From contig CBDHDU010000030.1 of NCBI GenBank assembly GCA_965261725.1, forward strand, positions 1 to 64,000: 64,000 nucleotides of DNA, given 5' to 3'. The first letter of the stretch is position 1. Every line of letters starts with the position of its first letter. This DNA is from CANDOC01 sp965261725. Its GTDB lineage: Bacteria > Pseudomonadota > Gammaproteobacteria > Pseudomonadales > Endozoicomonadaceae. This document shows, one piece after another, positions 26,345 to 34,291 of this stretch. A program made the translations under genes and the position numbers. Under the pieces are notes generated by a model. That model was given only the letters and a program-made list of their open reading frames with translations. It did no database searches and was not told where the DNA came from.

Positions 26345-26435
26345 GACCAGTTTCTTTGAATGGAGAAGAAAGTCATATGACGCTGACGGGCTACCTGAGA
26401 AAGAGCTTTTATCATAGGTCAGACAATAGGTTTGA

Positions 26436-26484
26436 GCCTGACGTTTAGTGCAATCAAAAAGTTGCCGCGCAGCGGCCTACGTTC
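26436..26484. other. Right end of IS91-like unit 2 (candidate origin end)
   Basis: Identical to 7168-7216: GCCTGACG through the GCCGC-GCA-GCGGC hairpin to GTTC. The abrupt change to unrelated phage-like sequence at 26485 marks the unit's boundary. Confidence 0.65.
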
Positions 26485-26671
26485 ACTGGATTATCCGTGA
26501 AGCCATGAAGCAGGCTTTGAAAGGCGACCTGCAAGCAATGGACAGGATCATGAAGGCCATTGATCGCCGAGCGAAAATTTATGGCTTTGAAGCACCACAA
26601 AAGATTGCTCACACGACTCCCGATGGGGAGGAAGCCGTGCAGCAGGGCGTGGTGGTTGTGAAGTGGTTATA
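26485..26671 (+). pseudogene. Terminase small-subunit-like fragment
   Basis: About 60 residues (IIREAMKQALKGDLQAMDRIM, then RRAKIYGFEAPQKI and TTPDGEE) that resemble the C-terminal part of phage packaging small subunits. The left side is cut by the IS91-like unit and the right by an IS3 element. Weak but consistent with the integrase remnant on the other side of the unit. Confidence 0.45.
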
Positions 26672-26725
26672 GTTCTCCGGACACACAAACACGGGTAATA
26701 TTGCAGCCCATTAAGGTGTGTCCAA

Positions 26726-27022
26726 ATGTCAGAAAAGAAAACGAAAACATATACAGCTGAGTTCAAGGAATCTGCAGTAAAACTGGCTGTAGAGTCTGAT
26801 AAACCGGTGACAGAAACAGCCAGAGAGCTTGAGGTGAACGCTAACACCCTGCACACCTGGATTGCTAAGTATCACCGTCCTAAGGCTACCAGTAAGCCTC
26901 AGAAGAACGATGAGCATATATACGACGAACTCAAGCGTTTGCGCAAAGAGAACGCCAGACTGAAAGAAGAGCGAGCCATATTAAAAAAGGCGGCCGCCTT
27001 CTTTGCCAAAGAGTGTCACTGA
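26726..27022 (+). CDS. IS3 family OrfA
   Basis: A 98-residue HTH_Tnp_1 protein (YTAEFKESAVKLAVESDKPVTETARELEVNANTLHTWIAKY) with a C-terminal leucine-zipper-like helix (LKRLRKENARLKEERAILKKAAAFF). It overlaps orfB by ten bases, the usual IS3 arrangement for a -1 frameshift fusion. Confidence 0.92.
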   Translation: MSEKKTKTYTAEFKESAVKLAVESDKPVTETARELEVNANTLHTWIAKYHRPKATSKPQKNDEHIYDELKRLRKENARLKEERAILKKAAAFFAKECH

Positions 27023-27829
27023 AGTTTCAGTTCATCAGTGATAACCGGGAGCCATTCAGCCTCTCAGCGATGTGCCGGGTCATGTCGGTATCCCGTAGTG
27101 GCTACTATGAGTGGCTCTCTCGCCCGGTATCCAAGCGTTCTCAGGAGGATCAGGCATTGAAGGCAGACATTCGGGAGATTCACGAAAAACACCGTCAGCG
27201 CTATGGGGCACGCCGTATTAAAAATGACCTTGCTGATCTGGGTAAAACCGTCAGCCGTAAGCGCGTGGCTCGTCTGATGAGAGAGGAAGACCTGGTTTGT
27301 AAGACCAAACGTAAATTCAAGGCGACAACTAACTCAAGCCACAACAAGCCGGTGGCTGACAACATACTGAAGCGTGACTTCCCACCGGGAGCAGCCTGAC
27401 CAGGCCTACACCGGCGATATTACGTATATCCCAACCCGGGAAGGTTGGCTCTACCTCTCCGTCTTCATTGACCTGTGCTCACGGGCTGTTGTGGGCTGGT
27501 CCATGAGTAGCAGGATGACAGCGACGCTGGTGACAGATTCTCTGCAGATGGCTATGTGGAAGCGCAGACCAAAAGCTGGCTTGCTGGTGCATAGCGATCG
27601 GGGCAGCCAGTATGTCTCAGAGTGCTACCAGAAGTTGTTGGGCGAAAATGAGTTTGTCTGTAGCATGAGCCGCAAAGGTAATTGCTGGGATAATGCGGTG
27701 GCTGAAAGCTTCTTCCACACACTGAAAACTGAGCTGATTCATCATGAAGACTTCCAGACTAGAGAAGAGGCTCAGCAGGCCATATTTGAGTACATTGAAG
27801 TGTATTACAACCGCCAGAGAAAGCACTAA
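27013..27829 (+). pseudogene. IS3 family OrfB transposase, frameshifted
   Basis: The N-terminal HTH_21 part (AMCRVMSVSRSGYYEWLSRP, RYGARRIKNDL) runs to about 27399 and stops; the rve integrase core continues in another frame from about 27374 with YTGDITYIPTREGWLYL (Asp), VHSDRGSQY (Asp) and WDNAVAESFFHTLKTEL (Glu). A small indel near 27385 separates them. The usual C-terminal tail after NRQRKH is also cut by a stop. Confidence 0.9.
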
Positions 27830-27935
27830 GTGGAAAATAGAGAATCGTTTAACTAACGGCTACCTTGCACCGTTCAAGTATGAACAACAGCTTGCCGAGG
27901 CAGCGTAAAAAAGTGTCCGGAAAACTCTTGCCATA

Positions 27936-28376
27936 TCAGTTATCTTGCGGAGTAACGTCTATATCCAGTGGGATATGCTGAAGGTGATCCAGTTCTTTTG
28001 AAAGCGGAGAGATCGGCGCGCCCAGTTCCAACAACAGTTCGGGAAGCGCTTCTTCAATTAACGGAATCAGTTGGGTGGCATCTTCATTAAAACGCTGGCG
28101 AAGCCGGCTGGCGGACGGCATTTGTTTAATGCCCATGCTGCGCTTGAACCAATCATCATGGCGATAATTATCAATGGCATCAAAATCAGTTTTGCCTAAG
28201 GCCAACAGGCCGATAAAAGCTCGAACCAGATCAATATTAGGGATGCCATGGCGCTTCTTGATAGAACGCAATGACTTTTTTAAAGATGTTTTCTTGTTCA
28301 GGGCATCACCGACAAAGCACAGACCCGCTGCCGGAGTATAAAATTCCGTGTCGGATTGCTCAAATTTTAGTTCCAC
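27936..28376 (-). pseudogene. IS1380 family transposase, N-terminal fragment
   Basis: The 146-residue fragment has the IS1380-type N-terminus (TPAAGLCFVGDALNKKTSL, DDWFKRSMGIKQMPSASRLRQRF). The catalytic domain is missing because the sequence ends next to the IS3 right end. The 108 bases beyond its start, up to 28484, probably hold the IS1380 terminal region; no gene is seen there. Confidence 0.75.
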
Positions 28377-28484
28377 AAAAATTCACTTATATGGTGAAAA
28401 TCTAGATGAGCAAATATTAGCCTACATATGCTGCTATTACTGGCTTTTTGGCAAATTCAATGGCCACGAACTCACGGATTCAGG

Positions 28485-28676
28485 AAGAAGTATTACCGGC
28501 TATCAAGAACGTATGCAGTCCAGCTCGGACTGAACGACAAGTACCTTGCAGAGATAGGGCTTGTTTCACTGAAAGACTTATGGGTTAAGTTTCACCATCA
28601 TCGGTGAACCGCGGAGTGCGGACCCGCACGCTCCGTGGTGTGGGGAGAGCTGGAGAGAAGCCAGCTCTTACCCGAT
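28485..28676 (+). ncRNA. Group IIC intron, 3' fragment (copy 0)
   Basis: These 192 bases are identical to the 3' end of the complete intron at 29790-31756: the last codons of the intron-encoded protein, domain V (CCGCGGAGTGCGGACCC and its pairing arm) and domain VI ending CTTACCCGAT. The 5' part is missing. It is followed by TTAGGT, which with the preceding exon G would make a perfect attC core GTTRRRY, as expected for an intron sitting in an attC site. Confidence 0.88.
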
Positions 28677-28721
28677 TTAGGTGGCTCTATAAAATATGTA
28701 ATTGTCAATAGGATAGCTGAA

Positions 28722-29738
28722 ATGAATGTATTTCAAGCATTTAGAATGCATTACATAGGTCTTTTTTTAGTAATTGTATTTATTTTAATACCTAACCCTG
28801 TTTATGGCATTTGCATAAAAACCTTTCTTGTCGCTTTAAGTGAAAATAGTCTTGAACAAATAGATAAACTGATTATGAAGGAATTAGAAAAACAAGGGAT
28901 TCATATAAATATCTGTGATCACCACTGCCATCGGTATCACCCATATCAAAGGCAAACTAGGTCTCGTACTCGTTCAAGAGACACCATTCTTGATATTGAT
29001 GATATTATTCCTAAAAAAACACGAGTCCCAGGTCCGTGGGGAGAGACTATAGAGGGTTTTAATCTTCTTCAGGTAGCAGCTAAGTATTCTACACCCGCGA
29101 TAACACAAAGACTAATTGATTTTGGGGCTAACCCAAACGTTGGTCTTGATTCTATGATATATATGGAAGACAGGTTGGACTGCCGACTCCCTCTATATTT
29201 GGCTTTTGAAAGCGAAAATTTTAGAGTTGCACGAGTTTTAATGCAAAACGGAGCGTCCCATGATTTCAGAGTTAATGATAATGGAAATTCAATGCTTCAT
29301 GTAGCAGTTGGAAATAATAATATTAGGCAAGTCAATTTTTTACTCACCATGTGCTCTGATTTGTCTGATTGTAAGAATTATGATGATTTTATCGCACTAC
29401 AAATGGCAGCTCATGAAATAAGATTTAGCTTAATTTTTTTATTTATACGTTATGGATGTGACTTATCTAGTCTAATAAGAATAGGTTCGGCTAGCTGGAG
29501 AGTTACACCATTAGAATATCTAGAAAAAAACGGAAATACGCTCGCAGTAGAAATTCTAAAAGCTGCAATCGTTTCATCGGATGTAAAAAGTGGCCATCTT
29601 AGATTACATAATACTGTTTTTTCACTGCAAGCACTTGTGGCTTTATCTATTATTAGGAATTGTAATTTTTCAGTGGCAAAATTTTTACCACCAAAAATAG
29701 CAAAGTTTCTATTTGATGAACTTTGTAACTCGGATTAG
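28722..29738 (+). CDS. Exported ankyrin-repeat protein (cassette 1)
   Basis: A 338-residue protein from the ATG at 28722, chosen because it opens a signal peptide (MNVFQAFRMHYIGLFLVIVF ending NPVYG) and has AGGATA upstream; an open frame extends back into the intron but is not meaningful. A His-rich stretch (HHCHRYHPYQR) precedes ankyrin repeats (NLLQVAAKYSTPAITQRLID, NSMLHVAVGNNNIRQVNFLL). Ankyrin solenoids mediate protein binding and are frequent in host-associated bacteria. Binding partner unknown. Confidence 0.82.
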   Translation: MNVFQAFRMHYIGLFLVIVFILIPNPVYGICIKTFLVALSENSLEQIDKLIMKELEKQGIHINICDHHCHRYHPYQRQTRSRTRSRDTILDIDDIIPKKTRVPGPWGETIEGFNLLQVAAKYSTPAITQRLIDFGANPNVGLDSMIYMEDRLDCRLPLYLAFESENFRVARVLMQNGASHDFRVNDNGNSMLHVAVGNNNIRQVNFLLTMCSDLSDCKNYDDFIALQMAAHEIRFSLIFLFIRYGCDLSSLIRIGSASWRVTPLEYLEKNGNTLAVEILKAAIVSSDVKSGHLRLHNTVFSLQALVALSIIRNCNFSVAKFLPPKIAKFLFDELCNSD

Positions 29739-29743
29739 ACACC

Positions 29744-29789
29744 TAACGCCTAAATCAGGTGCGCCGTAGGCGTCACCTGGATTTACTTG
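29744..29789 (+). repeat. attC site of cassette 1, interrupted by a group IIC intron
   Basis: TAACGCC opens the site; the arms CCTAAATCAGGTG-CGCC and GGCGTCACCTGGATTTA pair around a GTA loop with unpaired bases on one side, as in folded attC. The right core is split: ACTTG at 29785-29789, then the intron, then TTATAT at 31757. Rejoined, the core reads GTTATAT, close to GTTRRRY. Confidence 0.78.
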
Positions 29790-31756
29790 GTACGCCCGAC
29801 ATGGGCATGAACTAATGGGGTGAAAGTCCCCTGTGGGTAAACCAGCACCGGATCTGGAGCCACCCTATCCATTGTTTTCGTACGAAATCAATGGATAAAG
29901 GAAGCTCACCGATGATAACCACTAGCTTAAGGCAAGTGCAGCCCCGTGAGGGTCTGTGCAGAGGAAGTCTGACCGCAAAAGTGCGAGCCGACGAACAGAA
30001 ATCGCATACAAGGCCGAGTCTCGTGGGCGAGTGAGCCAAAGATTACAAAGCCCTCTGGTTTGAGAGCTACGGTAAATGCGACGGTTGTGTACTGAAAGTT
30101 CATGTCCTTATTCGGGGAGGTCTGCCCAACTGGCGACCGTGAGAACATCCAGTTTGACCGCTGGTTTAACAGGTCAGGCACTCTGGCTTCATCAACCAGA
30201 GTGAGCGAACCCGATGAAACACGGTAGCGAACTCAGAGGTAACTCTGTTTGTGTTTGGGCAGAAGTCAGCAGAGGCCATAGTAGCTGTTCGACAGAAGTC
30301 ATTAACTGATCGGAAGTCGCCAGCGAAGGGCTGAACACCGATGACAAAGAGGAGACTGATTCCCTCAGGACAGTGCAACCGAACGGTGAAACATTGTCTC
30401 TGGCGACAGAATCTTTAACCAGCTTTGAACAACGATTTATTAAGTAATGCACTGGAACCCGCTAATCTGTTTCAGGCATGGAAACAGGTCAAAAGCAACA
30501 AAGGTGCTCCGGGCATTGACGGAATCACCATTGATGCTTATCCGGACTTTGCCAAACAGCGGTGGGCAACGGTGCGCCAAGCCTTATTAGACGGAACTTA
30601 CAGACCTTCTCCTGTACTCCGAAAGGCCATCGAAAAGCCGGACGGTGGAGAACGGCTGCTGGGAATTCCAACGGTACAAGACAGAGTGATCCAGCAAGCC
30701 ATAGCGCAAGTGCTGTTACCGTTCTTTGATCCGAAGTTTTCCGAAAGCAGCGTGGGTTTTAGGCCAAAACGGTCTGCACACGACGGAGTCCGACAGGTTA
30801 AGCAATCCATAAAGGACGGTTATCAATATGCGGTGGACGTTGATCTGAGTAAATTCTTTGATACGGTGAACCACGATATATTGATGTCCAGAGTCGCTCG
30901 TAAGATTCAGGACAAACGCCTCTTAAAGCTGATTGGCTATTGCCTTCGGGCAGGTGTCGTTGTTGAAGGACACTGCTACCCCACGACAGTCGGCGTTCCT
31001 CAGGGAGGTCCACTGTCACCATTATTGTCGAACATCGTTCTTGATGATCTGGACAAGGAGCTGGAAAAGCGAGGCCATCGTTTTACACGCTATGCAGATG
31101 ACTTTGTCATTCTCGTAGGCAGTGAGCGAGCGGGGCAGAGAGTGATGAACAGCATCACCCGCTTCCTTGAGCGCAAACTGAAACTGAAGGTAAACACTGA
31201 GAAGAGCAAAGTGGTTAAATCAACCCAATGCGAATTTTTGGGATTTACCTTCACAGGGAAGAAAATTCGATGGTCGGACAAAACCCTGCACCGCTTTAAG
31301 CAAAAGATACTCCGTCTGACTGGTCGCAGTTGGGGAGTATCGATGGCCTATAGGATGCGAAAGCTGGCGGAATATATCCGTGGCTGGATGGGTTATTTCC
31401 AACTGTCCGAATTCTACAGGCCACTTCCGTTATTGGATCAATGGATACGTCGCCGAATCCGTTGCTGTTTTATCAAGCAATGGCGCAAAGCGAAAACCAA
31501 AGTAGCAAACCTGATCAGGTTAGGTGCTGATAAAGCCAAAGCCGCCTGCATAGGAGCAAGTAACAAGAAGTATTACCGGCTATCAAGAACGTATGCAGTC
31601 CAGCTCGGACTGAACGACAAGTACCTTGCAGAGATAGGGCTTGTTTCACTGAAAGACTTATGGGTTAAGTTTCACCATCATCGGTGAACCGCGGAGTGCG
31701 GACCCGCACGCTCCGTGGTGTGGGGAGAGCTGGAGAGAAGCCAGCTCTTACCCGAT
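29790..31756 (+). mobile_element. Complete group IIC intron inserted in attC
   Basis: The 1967-base intron begins GTACGCCCGACATGGGC and ends ACCCGAT. The 5' ribozyme domains occupy 29790-30424, the reverse transcriptase 30425-31687, and domains V and VI the last 70 bases. Insertion after ACTTG within an attC matches the known habit of group IIC-attC introns. The first base pairs GTACG differ slightly from the usual GTGCG. It appears complete and may be active. Confidence 0.88.
30425..31687 (+). CDS. Group IIC intron reverse transcriptase/maturase
   Basis: A 420-residue intron-encoded protein, starting at TTG (30425). RT blocks are clear: NKGAPGIDGITID, GERLLGIPTVQDRVIQQAI, VDVDLSKFFDTVNHDIL, VPQGGPLSPLLSN, the catalytic RYADDFVIL and EKSKVV..CEFLGFTF. 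The group II maturase domain (IRGWMGYFQLSEFYRPL) follows; the endonuclease domain is absent, as in class C proteins. It assists splicing and reverse splicing of the intron that encloses it. Confidence 0.95.
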   Translation: MNNDLLSNALEPANLFQAWKQVKSNKGAPGIDGITIDAYPDFAKQRWATVRQALLDGTYRPSPVLRKAIEKPDGGERLLGIPTVQDRVIQQAIAQVLLPFFDPKFSESSVGFRPKRSAHDGVRQVKQSIKDGYQYAVDVDLSKFFDTVNHDILMSRVARKIQDKRLLKLIGYCLRAGVVVEGHCYPTTVGVPQGGPLSPLLSNIVLDDLDKELEKRGHRFTRYADDFVILVGSERAGQRVMNSITRFLERKLKLKVNTEKSKVVKSTQCEFLGFTFTGKKIRWSDKTLHRFKQKILRLTGRSWGVSMAYRMRKLAEYIRGWMGYFQLSEFYRPLPLLDQWIRRRIRCCFIKQWRKAKTKVANLIRLGADKAKAACIGASNKKYYRLSRTYAVQLGLNDKYLAEIGLVSLKDLWVKFHHHR

Positions 31757-32329
31757 TTATATTCCGGTAATGAACGCACAGAAAATGATCCGAGTTGGCT
31801 AATGAGAAGTTTATTGATCTTAGTGACAGTAATATGTTTTCAAGCTATTTCTGGGGAGTTGCACGACGCTGTTGAAATGGAGGATTATGAGCGTTTAAAA
31901 GAGCTTTGTAACAGCAATGAATGGCTGGCTGAAACCAATTACGAAGGGTTTACTGCTTTGCATCTTTCAGTAATGGCCCATGATTATACTGCTACAGATA
32001 TTCTCCTAAGTGCTGGCAGTAATGTCCATCATTTGACACCTGATGGTTATGCGGCAATCCATCTTGCAGCAATACATGCTGCAGAAAACCTAATAGTACT
32101 GCTCGTTGCACATGGTGCAAATGTAAACCAACATGCTTCAAATCTCAATATGGAAACACCGTTGCACTTAGCCTCAAGCTGTGGTGTATGGAGTCAGTTA
32201 ATAGCCAATGGAGCTGTTTACGACTTTAACTCCCATTGGGAAGTGCCTCAGCTTGAAGGCATTCAACTTGATGTAGGAATATAACGCTTGCATCAGCTGA
32301 CGCCGTAGGCGGTCGGCTGCATGCACTTG
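31757..32329 (+). mobile_element. Integron-type gene cassette 2 (ankyrin protein)
   Basis: The cassette runs from TTATAT directly after the intron to the G of the next attC core. One gene begins 45 bases in, exactly the same distance as in cassette 1, and ends in the attC. Confidence 0.75.
31802..32284 (+). CDS. Exported ankyrin-repeat protein (cassette 2)
   Basis: A 160-residue protein from the ATG at 31802, chosen for its signal peptide (MRSLLILVTVICFQAISG). Three to four ankyrin repeats follow (GFTALHLSVMAHDYTATDIL, GYAAIHLAAIHAAENLIVLL, ETPLHLASSCGVWSQLI). The stop lies inside the attC. It is a short solenoid suited to protein binding; the target is unknown. It is not a close copy of the cassette 1 protein. 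Confidence 0.82.
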   Translation: MRSLLILVTVICFQAISGELHDAVEMEDYERLKELCNSNEWLAETNYEGFTALHLSVMAHDYTATDILLSAGSNVHHLTPDGYAAIHLAAIHAAENLIVLLVAHGANVNQHASNLNMETPLHLASSCGVWSQLIANGAVYDFNSHWEVPQLEGIQLDVGI

Positions 32330-32336
32330 TTATAAC
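32282..32336 (+). repeat. attC site of cassette 2, intact
   Basis: TATAACGC on the left and GTTATAA on the right bracket arms that pair through TTGCATCAGCTGACGCC and GGCGGTCGGCTGCATGCA around a GTA loop, with extrahelical bases on one strand. Length (about 55 bases), loop and core agree with attC of integron cassettes, and the GCC-GTA-GGC centre is shared with attC 1. Confidence 0.8.
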
Positions 32337-32353
32337 CCGCTTAGAGTATATTC

Positions 32354-33991
32354 GTAACTATTCAGCACCCAGCAAAGAGTGACCGCAGTAATTCTTCATG
32401 GCTATAAGCAGGGCTTCAAAAACATTCTGCCCCTGCTTTCTCGCAGATGAAACATAACTTCGTATTCGGCAATACCATTTCGCCCCTTCCTCGCTTCTGA
32501 TGCAGCCCGATATTTTTTGCTTCACCTTGCCATTTCTGATGTCTTGCTCGCTGCCATTATTGTCGAAGGGGATGTTGAGGTCGGTCATGAACCTCAAAGT
32601 TTCGTCCTTGTACTCCACCAACCGCTTAAACAAGTTGAACGCTTTCGTATTCTTGACTTTGTCACGCCCCAACCGTTGCCGTACTCGTTCCATATAGTCG
32701 GCTTCTTCCGCTTGCGCCCTTTTTGCTGTTCGCTCGAACAGTGAAGAGATACGCTGGCGGATGGATTCCGGCATCGCCTTCATTCCCAGCTTTCTAAAAC
32801 CATTGCTGAGGTGACAGGCCAGTCTCAGCAGCCGCTGAAGACGAGCCGCAAGATAGTTGCAGTCGCGATCAACGACACCGATAGTTGCAGTCGCGATCAA
32901 CGACACCCTGTAACTCCCTCAGGTGGTGGGCATTGCAGAGTACATGAGCCGCAGCATAGCGGAAGTAAACCTTGTAGTGGTCATGAACCAGTATCCCGGC
33001 AAAGATCAGCAAAATACCCATCGTCTCTATGGCGGAATGTCCTTTACTCAAGTCCAGATGATAGTACGTCCACTTGTCAGTACGCAGGACATGCATCCAC
33101 CACAGCGCTCCGGCTACTCTCATGCCTGTTTCATCAGCGCCTGCAATGGGTTCAACCTTAAGGGCGTCACTAATTGCCTGCTCAGTGCTGGCTAACCGGT
33201 CATAAGCATTGCTCTGGAAGGTGCAGATGGAACCCGGACTGACTTCCAATCCGAAAATATCCATGAAGAACTGGGAGGCACGCTTGCAAGGTATAAGTTG
33301 ATACTGACAAAGATACACGGCCAGCGCCTGAGTCACCGGTCCATACTGCACGTGAGCATCAACTCCTTCAGGGAAACGGGCTTGTGTCATGTGACCGCAG
33401 CGGCACTCTTTGATTTCGGCCACATGGGCTGTCACTTCAAAGTGACCAAAACGACCCGGTTCAAATACTTGCCTTTCAACCAACTTGGCAATGTTTGCAG
33501 AGTGCAGGGACTGATGGCACTTCTCACAGTCTATAACCGGGTGATATTGGGTGCGGTCAGTGTCAGCGACTTGCTGAAGCGTTGAACCTTTGTGACCTTT
33601 CTGACCGCCGGGCTTTCGACCAGACCTCTGTCGTAAGCTTTTTGGGTTAGGTTTGTCGTCTTGTGGCTCACCCTCCACCGTGGCAGATGAGTCTTTCTGT
33701 TTGGCAGCAGGCTTTGCATAACCGTCTGTAGAGGGAGGCTTACTGCTGTTCCGGCTGTTGATGTTGAGTCTGTCCGCGAGTTCCTTATTTTCTGTTTCCA
33801 GTTTCGCTACCTGATCGCCCAGGCCACCGATCTGCTCTTGCTGATCATTTACGATAGCAAGGAGGGTGACGATAATCTGAAACTCGGGATCAAGTTGACT
33901 CATAACAAGCGTTGGTCAGAGAAGAACTGTATTTGAAAATGACACAAAATCACGAAAATACCAGCTTATTGTGAGGGTGCTGAATAGTTAC
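32354..33991 (-). mobile_element. IS66 family (ISBst12-like) element, copy A
   Basis: The 1638-bp element has inverted ends GTAACTATTCAGCACCC and is flanked by the 8-bp duplication GTATATTC (32346-32353 and 33992-33999), the size expected for IS66. It encodes a single transposase and no tnpA/tnpB. Confidence 0.95.
32358..33903 (-). pseudogene. IS66 (ISBst12-like) transposase, copy A, frameshifted
   Basis: N-terminal part from 33903 (coiled coil, NINSRNSSKPPSTDGY motif, zinc segment CEKCHQSL, catalytic Asp in IAGADETGMRV and in VHDHYKVYF) is broken by a 28-bp tandem duplication (32852-32879 and 32880-32907). The C-terminal part with the Glu-bearing NNGSEQDIRNGKVKQK block continues in another frame to 32358. 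The copy at 47285-50391 lacks this duplication. Confidence 0.92.
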
Positions 33992-34291
33992 GTATATTCT
34001 CTATATCGTTCTCAAGGTTACTCATACAAACCCTAAAGTAGCTAAATTCATCTTGTGTAAGCTCTTTAGCATGCGCATCATTTCGGGATGAATTAATGAA
34101 CTCTATCTGTTTAAATGTATCTTGCTTTGTATTTTCAAAAGAATTTTTGAAAACCTCCCATTTCTTTGAAATAATTTTACCTAAGTCATAAAAATATATT
34201 TCACTCTTTGAAGCCACAAAAAGATCTTCATAAGCTAAGGCGGACAATTCTGATTTCCGATGCCCTCCGAAAATATCAAGAACAACTTTCT

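Larger units (their letters stand above)
22889..26484. mobile_element. IS91-like rolling-circle unit, copy 2, carrying a zinc-finger gene
   Basis: It has the same left end (ACGCATAGGAATTTC) and right end (hairpin then GTTC) as copy 1. It contains an intact IS91 transposase and a different C2H2 zinc-finger gene. The two zinc-finger genes are alike only in the 3' repeat array and tail and differ in the N-terminal part. The flanks are unrelated phage genes. A TA-targeting IS630 at 23040-24183 sits between the left end and the transposase. Confidence 0.82.
26671..27926 (+). mobile_element. IS3 family element, degenerate
   Basis: Inverted ends AGTTCTCCGGACAC (26671) and AGTTTTCCGGACAC (reverse complement of 27913-27926) enclose the usual overlapping orfA and orfB. 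No target duplication could be read with confidence. OrfB is frameshifted, so the element is probably inactive. Confidence 0.8.
28677..29789 (+). mobile_element. Integron-type gene cassette 1 (ankyrin protein)
   Basis: The cassette starts at TTAGGT, right after the intron 3' fragment, and ends at the G of its own attC (29789), where the next intron begins. It holds one gene in the standard orientation, starting 45 bases in, and an attC at the 3' end. The DNA is much more AT-rich than the flanking housekeeping genes, typical of cassettes. No integrase or attI is in the window. Confidence 0.75.

Noticed and set aside
22487..26671. An intact prophage between the integrase and terminase-like pieces
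   Set aside because: Only two truncated phage-like genes are present; everything between them belongs to the IS91-like unit and an IS630.
28635..28721. Upstream extension of the ankyrin frame (starting VWGELERSQLL) as the true N-terminus
   Set aside because: The extension is encoded by domain V-VI of the intron and is the same in front of both ankyrin genes; signal peptides and leader spacing favour the ATGs at 28722 and 31802.
29744..29789. The attC 1 hairpin as a simple Rho-independent terminator of the ankyrin gene
   Set aside because: There is no T run, the core GTT is split by a IIC intron exactly as in known attC-intron insertions, and a second site with the same architecture follows.
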